From the NCBI RefSeq assembly GCF_000003605.2, contig NW_003110483.1:66684-84899 (forward strand): a stretch of 18,216 nt of DNA, written 5' to 3'. Shown here piece after piece: positions 9,661-18,216 of this stretch. The notes beneath the pieces were generated by a model. That model worked only from the letters and a program-made list of their open reading frames with translations. It made no database searches and was not told the DNA's origin. A program made the position numbers and the translations under genes. Every line of letters begins with the position of its first letter. The first letter of the stretch is position 1. This DNA is from Saccoglossus kowalevskii. Taxonomy: Eukaryota; Hemichordata; Enteropneusta; Harrimaniidae.

Positions 9661-11750
9661 GTCATATCATATTTTACTGTAGTGGATGGTGCCACGTAAT
9701 ATATCAAATTTTCTGTAATATATTTTGAACATCAAGTCACACTCCAAACAGCAGCCCATAACAAATCCTGTATTAGCTCTGTTGTATTTTTTCCAAGTTC
9801 AGTCATAAACACTTTGAACAATAAACAGGCCAAATGATGAGAAATGGTGTTGTTATTTACGATAGCCATAATCTCAGTGTTACCAAACAATATTTCAATT
9901 CAATTAGGCGAAAAATAAACAATATATGACTTATATTATGTCTATGTTTTTCAATATTTATATCAATAATTATTATATAATATGCCAGATATTGAATTTG
10001 ATAATTTGATTTTGCTGGCACCAAGATGTCGTATTGTAAGACTAATAAAATTCGGATGCTTATAAAAATAATAGCCAAACCCTGGAATTTTGTCATTTTG
10101 TAAATCCCAGAACATAAAGAAGTACATATAGCTGTATTATAATGGGCATTGAATAAACTCTTATAATGTTTTAACATGAGGTCTCACTAAGGTGTTTTCT
10201 TGCGACTCCCAAGTGATGTAATTTTATGAATATTAAACATGGCATGAACATGACCAAAACTGACACAAATCCACATGTTTTAAAAGGTTTAAAGTGTAGT
10301 ATATCCCTAAAATTTTAGAAGTGTAAATATATGAATATGAAAAAGCAAGTTCAGAAACAAGAACAGCAACTTGTAGATTGACGTCCACGTGTTCACATGT
10401 ATGTTGTACAAGTCAGGACTGATCACGTTCAAACATCTTAGGAGATGTATGCAAGTCAATTTCTCCCTTGATTTGATTCAATACTTGGTGCAGACTAAAC
10501 TAATATGCTCTGCTATAAAAAAAACAAATTTACTCATTTATAAGGACATTTATTTTGTATTTCATCCTGTTTTCAGTTTACACTTTACAGATGCAATAAA
10601 TAATCTACTATATCACAGTGTATGCAACACTGCTAGAAAACCCCATACACATCTTTCATGTTTTCACTGGCAAGCTGTAATGACCACTTGACTATAGTCT
10701 TCAAATGCCTAACTGCATACCAATATTCTTTTATACCACAACCAACACTCTCCTATAATCACTACTAATACATGTAGGTATTCCGACAGATAATAATAAC
10801 ATTTACCACAGACAGACACTATAAATTAATGTGATCATAGCATTTTGTTGCCAGCCTGTATGATCAGTAAATAGCGACATCTCATAGCATTTTTTACAAA
10901 CATTCAAAGTATTGTTTTGTAAATTACTGCACATACAAGTGTGCAGCTTTTATAAATTAGGCTGTGGGCTAATAGCATGCAGATAGCTAGTAAACACGAC
11001 TGATCTTATGACCTGTACATATGCTTAATATTATTCTATAATTTCCCACTCAATTTGATTCATTTTGTATGACTAGCATTGTATCTTAGCATTTTATGTG
11101 TAAGAAATTTGTGCAGGGATTAAAAATGCAAACTAATTCATGTGAAACTGTTCAAGACAAGTTCATATTATTGTTACTCTATTGAAATGATTCAAAGAGT
11201 GATTAGTGTTTGTCAGGTTTGTCATAAGTGACAATTTAATGTCATTCTTAATAAAGGCACTTCCATTTTGTTCCTTCACTTTAATAACAAAAAATGCCGC
11301 CTTATAGAATTATAATTTGACGTCAGTTTAAAATGAATTAACCTTTTAACTGCTACTATGTGTCACAACACATATATTGTATATTTCTAAGCATTCGGCT
11401 CCAAACTACATGTAATAACAAATAGTATGAATAACGTACCAACATTAAATATGCAGTTTTATACATGTCACTGATTGTGGGCCTTTGAAGGGGATCTGAT
11501 CTGATTTAGAGTAAAAATGTCTGGAAATTGGTCAACAATTTTAGTATTCACTGATATCATTAGCTCAGTAACCAATCAAGCCATAAAAATCATTAATTTT
11601 TGGCAGAAAAATGTCATAAAAGAACCATAGTCTGAGAATTGAAGGTTTACTTTCAATATACATTTTTAGCAAAATTGTCTGGAAGGAGTGTCTTTTTTTG
11701 CATTTTGTCTGTCTAGAAAGGACGCAACCCTATACAGCTTCTAATACAAG
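9661..11750. other. AT-rich DNA, no gene or repeat recognised
   Basis: Frames at 9857-10177 (minus) and 10389-10691 (plus) are about 100 residues long. They are rich in AT-coded residues and match no family I know. A perfect CRE core TGACGTCA occurs at 11318-11325. No tandem or inverted repeat was seen. Confidence 0.5.
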
Positions 11751-11754
11751 TAAA

Positions 11755-11800
11755 CCCTCCCCTCCAACCTCCACCACCCACCCTCAACTCCCCTCTCTAG
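11755..11800 (-). other. C-rich tract with minus-strand G-quadruplex potential
   Basis: The plus strand is almost entirely pyrimidine plus A. The minus strand has five G-runs of three or four in about 40 bases: GGGG, GGG, GGG, GGGG, GGG. One loop is about 14 nt, so it fits only relaxed G4 rules. It ends CTCTCTAG on the plus strand, which also looks like a splice acceptor, but no exon-like frame with a donor follows. Confidence 0.4.
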
Positions 11801-12450
11801 TTGTAAACCAAGCAACATTTGTTTACATTGAAAATTTAATGTTCTTCTTTTCCTCATAGTTACATTTTAGTCTTTAATTGGTCATCAGAGAAATTACCTA
11901 CAAATCTTATATATTCTGATCACTCAGCTTCTCAGTATAACACACATCTCATATACCTTATTTGGGCCTTTACTGAGCTCAACATGTCTTAAGTCAGTAT
12001 GACGTTGGCATAGGAAATAATTAGACATGGGAATTGGGTAAAAATGTTACATGTATTTTCTTGAAAGTCATTCATTAGTATAATAAATAATTTTTACATG
12101 GTGTTATGCATAAATTAGCTTTCGCTCTTTAAATTATTTAAATGTAATTTTTTTTTAGTTATTTTAAAAATTTATTATTGTATGTGCAGTTATATAGACT
12201 TATTGGTTTCTTTATAATTTTGTGAAAAATCGTGTGTAATTGTTAACTTTCCTTCAAAACTACTTCATTTTTCTCCATTTTGTCATGCAGTCATTAAAAA
12301 ACTCTGATTAGTACATGAATTGCAGTCATCAATTTTCTAAAATGATGGAATTGTTTTTTTGATAAATATTTTTAGTGATTTATTGAATAGGATACTTTCT
12401 CACCAAGCAGTGGAATGTAAATGCTGTCACATGTTTACTTGAAAATTGTG
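11801..12450. other. AT-rich DNA, no gene seen
   Basis: It has several T-runs but no recognised features. Confidence 0.5.
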
Positions 12451-12640
12451 ATGACATTTAAAGTGCCTGTGAAATGGCTGCTATTTTCACGCCTAAAATT
12501 GTCCATTGATACATAAATATTATTAATTTTTATGTTTCTAAGCATAAATTATATTTTTAAGTCAAAAAATGCGTTTTAAACTCAGTCTACGGCAACTTTA
12601 TTTTTGTGTATTTTAAAATGAAGCTCCTCTTTAACTTCTC

Positions 12641-12679
12641 ATTTGCATACAGAAATTCCCCTTATGACGTCAGAAGGGG
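12641..12679. promoter_or_regulatory. Octamer and palindromic CRE-like site
   Basis: ATTTGCAT (reverse complement of the octamer ATGCAAAT) at 12641-12648 is followed by a 22-bp near-palindrome at 12658-12679. That palindrome has a perfect CRE core, TGACGTCA, flanked by CCCCTT and AAGGGG arms. Only the central flanking pair mismatches. These are known POU and CREB/ATF binding cores, but whether they act here is inference. The palindrome could equally be part of an unrecognised transposon. Confidence 0.35.
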
Positions 12680-12734
12680 AAGTTGCTTGCACTGCCGATA
12701 CGTGTAAATAAGGCGAATTTCTTGTGCCGTTTTC

Positions 12735-12931
12735 TCATCTTTGACTAAATTGCCACTTATGTACTTGTTCGTCAAGGAAAAATGGACCATAATGAACACA
12801 TACATGTAGTATCAAGTGTGTTGCATGGGGTTGAGTCAGATGCGAAATATGTCTGGTCTGGTGTAGCTGGTCACAGTGGTCGTCACCGTCACCGGCGCAC
12901 GTTTGTACACTGTCGCTGGACTCCGGCACTT
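12735..12931 (-). other. Possible minus-strand terminal exon
   Basis: The minus strand has a plausible acceptor (AT- and T-rich run ending GTTTAG at 12932). After it comes a stretch with higher GC than its surroundings and a frame reading PESSDSVQTCAGDGDD and ending at a stop at 12735-12737. A minus-strand AATAAA lies at 12597-12602, about 135 nt past the stop. A second frame starting at the acceptor (KCRSPATVYKRAPVTV) is also open for about 31 codons. Neither frame joins the ATG frame at the 13523 donor, so the reading frame is uncertain and the exon may be non-coding. No domain is recognised. Confidence 0.25.
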
Positions 12932-13100
12932 CTAAACATTAAATTATAGTGATCAATAAAATAGAGAAATAATTAAAAAAAGCGACAAATCACAGTTACT
13001 AAATAAATGACAGCCGCGTGGAAATAAATTTGTTGTAATGGGTGAACGCGTCGGGTCATGACGGGGACAAGTGCGTGAATGGCGGCATTTAATTGGATAA
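12840..13100. promoter_or_regulatory. CpG-enriched segment with YY1-like core, candidate promoter
   Basis: CpG is clearly denser here than in the rest of the window, for example in the runs CGTCACCGTCACCGGCGCACG's core and GAACGCGTCGGG. ATGGCGGC, the YY1 core often found at animal transcription starts, is at 13079-13086. The ATG inside it opens only 25 plus-strand codons (MAAFNWITTI...), so it may be a short ORF or nothing. Orientation is unresolved. Confidence 0.3.
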
Positions 13101-13522
13101 CAACAATAATTGAGAACGGCTCACATACAGACAAATTCAGAGTCGATTTAGCGTGATTTTCATAATTATGACATCATATTAAAAAAAATACTTATTGGAA
13201 ACACATTGATAGCCCAAGCCTGGATTCTTATTCCATAAATTATTACGCAGATCAAGCTGCAAGTAAAGGCAACAAAGGTGTGAATTCGACATTCAACACC
13301 AATCACCGAACAATTCTGACACTTTTAGACTGCGAAAATGAAAACAGCCTGAGGGCTGTGTAATTTCCTGTTTGTCCAACGCTTCGTTTTCGTTTCATTA
13401 TCAAAATTACTGCTACCTTTTACCTCAGACTGTATTACTAGACTAAGCTTTTACATAACATGGGTGGTCTCTAAAGCGATAATCAGGATTGCAAAAAAAG
13501 TCAAATCATTTGAAACACTTAC

Positions 13523-13563
13523 CCGACGTCTCTCTCCCTTCTGGAATCCGCCTCAATGATCAT
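13523..13563 (-). other. Minus-strand ATG segment before a strong splice donor
   Basis: The minus strand reads MIIEADSRRERDV and then GG directly before GTAAGT at 13522-13517, one of the best donors in the window. Splicing to the 12931 acceptor gives a short frame that stops after about 27 residues. A coding exon is therefore not supported; it could be a 5' untranslated exon or part of a decayed gene. Confidence 0.25.
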
Positions 13564-13613
13564 GGGCTGGCCCGGAATCTATTTTTTTTTAAACGTTTTG
13601 TATTGTGCCTGGT

Positions 13614-13910
13614 TTAAGTTGTCAGCATTTCTCGTTGAAACCTACATGTAGTTGTTTTGTCATGGACAAGGACAGTTTTTCGAAAAAAAGAATCTGAGGT
13701 GAAGTGGACACTACATATGACGCTATAAGGAGGAAGTCCACCCCAACCTTTTCTCGTTATTTTTACGACTTTCGTCAACCGATTTTGCACCTTCGGATCG
13801 ATTGGAAACGTGTAAAAAAGGTTAAGCTGATTTTTCAAAAGATGGATATTCAATTCATATTCATCCCAACTTATTTGAATATTTTTTCGGAAATTTGAGA
13901 CATGGTTCAA
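13614..13910 (-). CDS. THAP-type zinc-finger segment (C-terminal part of domain), exon or remnant
   Basis: The 98-residue frame contains the later part of a THAP DNA-binding domain. It has LFYTFPIDP at 31-39 (the family's FP block), Trp56, and ICSVHFTSDSF at 65-75, with C66-x2-H69 as two of the four zinc ligands. The N-terminal Cys pair is absent. A TCAG acceptor lies exactly before Leu29 (13826, phase 0), so residues 1-28 are probably intron and the missing half would sit in an upstream exon at higher coordinates, which I could not find. The AVPTIF-like box that closes most THAP domains is also missing, and the usual Trp after the FP block is Leu. A GTAGGT donor lies at 13645 (phase 1). THAP domains occur in animal transcription regulators and in P-element, Kolobok and some PIF/Harbinger transposases. 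No transposase core is visible, so this is either a host exon or a transposon remnant. Confidence 0.6.
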   Translation of the reverse strand: MNHVSNFRKNIQISWDEYELNIHLLKNQLNLFYTFPIDPKVQNRLTKVVKITRKGWGGLPPYSVICSVHFTSDSFFRKTVLVHDKTTTCRFQREMLTT

Positions 13911-13919
13911 AAAATCCTG

Positions 13920-15059
13920 TACAGTTATATGTCTGATGTCAACTAATAATACGCAATTATTCAGGCAGTACTAGAAATTATTGCTGATACCAATTATATT
14001 TTGTATTGGGAAGTTGGATATTTGAACGTGTAGTCCCCGGGCGTGTAGTAGACGAGCATAATCGTACTGTCACATGTTTTTCGTCTTAGCCGTCGCAGTC
14101 CGCTTCATTGAATGTTTAGTATGATAATTGATAAACATATATTCAGTGTAAGACTGTTGCTTTTTCAAGTTGTATTAATACAAATATGATTTAAACTTGT
14201 CCCTTCCGTTGCCAACGTATTTAATATACGGAAATACAATGTAGCATGTGCGTTTGCGTGAGTGAAAGATGCAGGTGAGATTTCTTGTTGCAATGCGTTC
14301 TATTTATTTCCAACGTGCGTGGTTGGTGCCTTTGATTGCGTTTATTTAGTTCAGCGAAATCTATCGCTGTCACCGTTTATTTTGACATTTCTTTCAACTG
14401 AATGTCCAAGCTGACTTTGTTTTGGCTGTAACTTTTGTTAGGCAACCTTTGATATGCTATAATTATGTTCTTTTTAAATGTAATATTTTAAATCCCCAAA
14501 ATTAGGGAATGATCTCTGTGTGTCTGCTTAGATACAAAATGCTGATTAGGGGCAATTTTGATTGAATGAATGCTGTTCCAGAGTCATATCTCTGACTCTA
14601 ACAAACTTCACAACTACGTTATACATTGTGTCACACATATTAACACGCATTTGTTTCTAGTTCTATTAACTGACTCATTTCTCTTTTGTTTGATATTTAT
14701 CCAAATGTCAGCAATTTATGCCCTTAAGCAGTAGTTCATGCAATGTATACTAAGGTAGTTGTCACTGGTTCCTTGTGAACTCAACTATGGCAAATAGTTT
14801 GTATGTGATTCATTACAACTGACACATCTTATGTATTAGTATATGTAATCTGGATCTGCTGAGAAACTGGACTGTCACACATGCATATTGTTCTAAAATC
14901 AGGTGTGATTTAAATTGGGGAAAACAGGATACATGCTATTGTACTGAGTTTCAAAAGTCAGGGAGTCATATACATGTACATGATTGAGGCATTAATATTT
15001 GTATACAAGTACCTCTCAGATTTGTGAAGAACTTAACACTTAACATACATGTATATTTG
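13920..15059. other. No gene recognised; CpG-richer first part
   Basis: About 14020-14400 keeps more CpG than average and has a possible start-plus-donor (ATGCAG before GTGAGA near 14268-14278), with no following exon found. A perfect 7-bp hairpin AGAGTCA-TATCTC-TGACTCT lies at 14580-14599. The rest is plain AT-rich DNA. Confidence 0.4.
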
Positions 15060-15281
15060 TTTGCAATTCTCCAGACCATAATTATCTGAAATCAGGGACT
15101 TTATGTATGTGTGTGTATGTGTGTGCATGTGTGCACCTTTATCTCTAACATGCCTGGGCCTAGCACATTCAAACTCCACATACATATACATGTACATCCT
15201 AGATGACTAAAAAGTGGCCATTTTATTGTTAAAATATTTGAAAATCAAGTATTTCTGCCATTCAGGCTGACAGCCTGCTTG
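15060..15281 (+). mobile_element. Truncated composite element with hairpin tail
   Basis: It contains a TG microsatellite at about 15103-15138, then a single unit-like body (TTTATCTCTAACATGCC, GCACATTCAAACTCCACATA). It ends with the hairpin AGGCT-GAC-AGCCT and GCTTGT at about 15263-15281, immediately before the next element. The tail resembles those at 9112-9131 and 16208-16224. It is probably a short, decayed relative of the neighbouring composite elements. Confidence 0.45.
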
Positions 15282-16224
15282 TTTTTAGCTCCGCTGTCGA
15301 CTTTGTCGAGCGGAGCTTATCATATGAGTGATTGTCTGTCGTCGTCTGTGTCAATGTTTTACTTTTTAGCTCCGCTGTCGACTTTGTCGAGCGAAGCTTA
15401 TCATATGAGTGATTGTCCGTAGTCTGTCGTCCGTCGTCCGTGTCAATGTTTTACTTTTTCGACTTCTTCTTGAAAACTACAAGCCTGAATGCTTTGATAC
15501 TTGGTGTATATGTACCTTGGGTAGACTTCACTTAGATTTGTTCATTTCATGATGATATCTTCAAATTCTCTAATTTTCATGAATATTTTTGTCATTTTTG
15601 GTAAAAAATGATATTTTCGACTTCTTGTTGAAAACCGCAAGTCCAATTGCTTTGATATTGCATATATAGGTACAACATGTGGACCTCTCTCAGATTTGTT
15701 CATTTTGTAATGATATCTTTAATTTTCTAATTTTGGTGAATATTTTTGTAATTTTTGGTAAAAAGTGATATTTTTGACTTCTTGTTAAAAACCTCAAGTC
15801 CAATTGCTTTGATATTACATATATAGGTAATACATGTGGACCTCTCTCAGATTTGTTCATTTTGTAATGATATCTTTAATTCTCTAGTTTTGGTGAATAT
15901 TTTTGTAATTTTTGGTAAAAAGTGTTATTTTCAACTTCTTGTTGAAAATCGCAAGTCCAATTGCTTTGATATTACATATATAGGTATTACGTGTGCTTCT
16001 AACTCAGATTTGTTCATTTCATGATGATATCTTCAATTCTCTAATTTTGATGAATATTTTTGTAATTTTTGGTAAAAAGTGATATTTTCCACTTCTTGTT
16101 GAAAACCGCAAGTCTGATTGTTTTGATACTATACATATTGTTCATTTTCTAATGATATCTTCTGTTCTTTAATTGAAATTTGCATTGCTAACAGCCGAGC
16201 TATCTCAGCCGAGAGGCTGCTTGT
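15282..16224 (+). mobile_element. Composite non-autonomous repeat: duplicated hairpin head plus 157-bp tandem core (pearl/Helentron-like)
   Basis: The head is a 13-bp stem with a 2-nt bulge (AGCTCCGC-TG-TCGAC-TTT-GTCGA-GCGGAGCT) at 15287-15317, followed by a GTC/GTCC-rich simple repeat. The whole head is duplicated 81 bp downstream (15368-15398, one stem mismatch). The core repeats every 157-158 bp: the TTTTCGACTTCTTGTTG motif recurs at about 15456, 15614, 15771, 15928 and 16085, with the last unit truncated. The tail is AGCC-GAGA-GGCT followed by GCTTGT at about 16208-16224. There is no coding capacity. Core length, microsatellite and hairpins fit the pearl class known from bivalves; the family assignment is inference. 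Confidence 0.75.
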
Positions 16225-16940
16225 ATTCAATGAGTGTTGGTCATTTCTTTGTTATTATTTTGTTTGGTTTTAATAATGTTTTCATGACATCATTTGGCTG
16301 ATCCATGACCATCTCTGGAACCTATGTGTGATCATGTTTAGGATAATCATCCATTCTTGTGTAACAACAATTCTCATGAATTTCAAATTTGAGCAAATTT
16401 TAAAAACACATTTTGCTGTCTTATATCATGTCATTCCCACACTTGACTTAGTGTTCCATTGACCCTGGAAACCACCAGAATAGGTGCTGTTGTGTTTGAT
16501 TTCTTTGGTATTGAATGCAGATCTATAATGGGAATTCTGCCAGTGCAGGGTTTGACAATAAATTACTAGACTTGGACCACAGGACCAGCTTGTGTGTCGA
16601 ACCCTGCAGTGTATAATAGTAAGGCAACGGCCGAATAAATGAACCTTTGCTGGCAAAGATGCTGCTGATCTGAAAGATTACATTGTTTACCTTGTAGTTC
16701 AGAGATATTTGCTTTAATTAAGCATCCTGAATGATGTATAGATAGACTAACAGACACTTAAATTAGTAGTTATTTCACAGGCTACCCCTTAGGGTTAGTT
16801 ACTTAGATACTTAGATGGATCATAATAAAGTAGTCTCTTTCTTTTAGGGTCAAAGTTGTTTTTTTTGTAGATCACGCACCATCCCCATGAAACATACATA
16901 CTTACAAATGTATGTACATCATTGTCCTTATAACCCAGTA
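16225..16940. other. No gene seen; contains an inverted repeat
   Basis: A 14-bp inverted repeat (TGCAGGGTTTGACA at 16544-16557, TGTCGAACCCTGCA at 16595-16608, one T/C difference that would be a G-U wobble in RNA) encloses 37 nt. The minus-strand frames here (16426-16656, 16566-16757) cross the inverted repeat and show no domain. Confidence 0.5.
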
Positions 16941-16953
16941 AGTTTTTTTTCTC

Positions 16954-17010
16954 AGATTTGTTCATTTCATTTCATTACGCTAATTTTAGATTTTGTAATT
17001 TTTGGTAAAA
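16954..17010 (+). repeat. Fragment of the 157-bp core unit
   Basis: CTCAGATTTGTTCATTTCAT followed by GTAATTTTTGGTAAAA matches the middle and end of the core unit at 15456-16085, with an internal deletion. It has neither head nor tail. Confidence 0.7.
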
Positions 17011-17047
17011 GACTCCATCATTCATAACATGTACTTAAATTTGAAAG

Positions 17048-17078
17048 CCCCCCCCCCCCTCCTTCCACACACACACAA
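17048..17078. repeat. Poly-C run and CA repeat
   Basis: Twelve C residues at 17048-17059, then TCCTTC and a short CA repeat to about 17078. Confidence 0.9.
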
Positions 17079-17079
17079 T

Positions 17080-17465
17080 TAAATCAAGCACGAAATAAAA
17101 TTATTGAATTACTAATATAAAGAATATGGTATGCTATTTATTCTGTCGTCTATTGAACATAATGAGCAGGTGTTCACCTGTTACTGAATACATAGTAACA
17201 ATATAATTTTTATTTGCATGGTTCAGTTTTTGTTTCATTTGTTGAGTATTCAAATTTATAAAGCAATTTTACATCTTATGTTTTGTATTTGTATTTGTAA
17301 TTTTATAATATAAATTGAGAGATAAAAAGAAATTGAATTTTTTTATATTAGTTGATAACTCTTTATGCTGAATAAATATTTTATGGGACTATAGAGGGCA
17401 GTATACTGTGATGCACTTAAAATTTCCTGCATGCCTGTATTTCATCTATTCATCCATTCAAATCA
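17080..17465. other. AT-rich DNA, no gene seen
   Basis: No recognisable repeat or frame. Confidence 0.5.
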
Positions 17466-17472
17466 CATGCAG

Positions 17473-17807
17473 CAGGGGTTTTTCTAGATAAAATGAACAA
17501 GAGGGAGCACACAGGCGAGGGAGTGAAGCGACCAAGTGGGGGTTGGATGGGTATATCAGAAGGTTTCAGCGTCATTGTAACAGTGTATTTATCGTAAATG
17601 AAATATTTTGTCAGCTGGTGTTGCTGGGAAGTTTTCATGAAGAAAAATATATTTGAAAAAGATTTCATGTTGTACGACAGCACGGATGTGCACGGCTCAA
17701 GAAATATATTTAGGACTTGAAAGTTCAATCGGCACTTCGGTGAGGGGACGCTGTGCCGAGAGTATCAGGGCGCTGTGCCCCTGTTCTCCGGTTTAGAAAA
17801 ACCCCTG
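17473..17807. mobile_element. hAT-like MITE (335 bp)
   Basis: The terminal inverted repeats are CAGGGGTTTTTCTAGA at 17473-17488 and its inverse at 17792-17807 (15 of 16 bases match). The CAGGGG ends are typical of hAT superfamily elements. The flanks CATGCAG (17466-17472) and CTTGCAG (17808-17814) look like a 7-bp target duplication with one change; hAT elements normally make 8 bp, so the exact edge may be off by a base. The interior is GC-richer than the surroundings (about 17500-17550 and 17740-17790) and codes for no transposase. The minus-strand frame inside it is a chance ORF. Confidence 0.8.
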
Positions 17808-17856
17808 CTTGCAGGTAAATATAGTGGTAATGAGCATTCATTCCTACAACCTGTGT

Positions 17857-18216
17857 AGAGTCATATCAGGAGCACAAGTGCAGAGTCATATCAGGAGCAC
17901 AAGTGCAGAGTCATATCAGGAGCACAAGTGCAGAGTCATATCAGGAGCACAAGTGCAGAGTCATATCAGGAGCACAAGTGCAGAGTCATATCAGGAGCAC
18001 AAGTGCAGAGTCGTATCAGGAGCACAAGTGCAGAGTCGTATCAGGAGCACAAGTGCAGAGTCGTATCAGGAGAACAAGTGTAGAGTCATATCAGGAGCAC
18101 AAGTGCAGAGTCATACCAGGAGCACAAGTGTAGAGTCATATCAGGAGCACAAGTGCAGAGTCATATCAGGAGCACAAGTGCAGAGTCATATCAGGAGCAC
18201 AAGTGCAGAGTCATAT
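17857..18216 (+). repeat. 25-bp satellite, 14.4 copies, runs off the window
   Basis: The unit is AGAGTCATATCAGGAGCACA followed by AGTGC. Copies start every 25 bp from 17857 to 18207 with no indel. Variants are few: CATATC to CGTATC in three adjacent units (18007, 18032, 18057), GCAC to GAAC in the 18057 unit, a final T in the 18057 and 18107 units, and one CATACC at 18107. All three plus frames lack stops because the unit has none, giving a 25-residue periodic peptide, but this is a property of the repeat and not evidence of a gene. Confidence 0.98.

Noticed and set aside
9489-9707. Minus-strand frame with 14-residue repeats
   Set aside because: It arises because the 42-bp unit is divisible by three. 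Earlier copies have stops in the same frame.
11562-11575. tRNA A-box-like TTAGCTCAGTAACC
   Set aside because: No B box (GGTTCGA-like) follows and no cloverleaf can be drawn.
11755-11830. Splice acceptor at the C-rich tract
   Set aside because: The pyrimidine tract and TAG are good, but all three following frames stop soon and no donor is visible.
12932-13563. Minus-strand two-exon gene starting MIIEADS and continuing into the PESSDSV frame
   Set aside because: The donor leaves phase 2, and joining to the acceptor at 12932 gives a stop after about 27 residues. The long frame does not continue, so I kept only the separate signals.
16426-16757. Two overlapping minus-strand frames
   Set aside because: No domain, and they run through an inverted repeat. 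They look like chance frames.
17903-18133. Plus-strand 76-residue periodic peptide
   Set aside because: It is a translation of the 25-bp satellite, which has no stop in any plus frame; it starts on GTG, and nothing suggests expression.

Overview
This is an AT-rich (about two-thirds A+T by eye), intron- and repeat-rich stretch of a eukaryotic nuclear genome. Three things suggest a marine invertebrate metazoan. The octamer TACATGTA is strongly over-represented. There are composite repeats with a hairpin head and a tandem ~157-bp or ~140-bp core, resembling the bivalve 'pearl'/Helentron-like class. Finally, there is a THAP-type zinc-finger segment. I cannot fix the phylum from the sequence. No bacterial-type genes, rRNA, tRNA or CRISPR array were seen, and most open frames in the window look like chance.

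Layout, left to right. 1-154 ends in a strong splice donor. A candidate second exon lies at 3406-3639. The two join in the same phase and would encode a basic, disordered, probably nuclear protein fragment. Between and after them are diverged interspersed repeats, one family in opposite orientations near 300-672 and 2495-2690, and a 141-bp direct duplication (3844-3984 and 4978-5119) identical except for one A in a poly-A run. 6111-7124 is a 43-bp minisatellite of about 23.5 copies with higher-order structure. 7414-7516 is a 33-bp near-perfect inverted repeat. 8026-9135 is a composite repeat with a degenerate core. 9381-9660 is a 42-bp minisatellite in perfect register. 9661-12450 is quiet DNA apart from a C-rich tract near 11755-11800.

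12640-14400 is locally richer in CpG. It carries CRE-, octamer- and YY1-like motifs, a minus-strand THAP zinc-finger segment (13614-13910) and a minus-strand splice donor/acceptor pair. It is the best candidate for a promoter or gene, or for a decayed THAP-bearing DNA transposon. 15060-16224 holds one truncated and one fuller composite element back to back, with another fragment at 16954-17010. 17473-17807 is a hAT-like MITE. 17857 to the window end is a 25-bp satellite in perfect register that continues past the edge.

The genes do not form an operon or visible pathway. The window mainly shows repeat biology plus the edges of one or two genes. I did not find a convincing new multi-gene system. 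The most interesting signals are the covarying hairpin in the 157-bp core units, the shared tail of otherwise unlike composite elements, the near-identical 141-bp duplication, and the fixed-register minisatellites.
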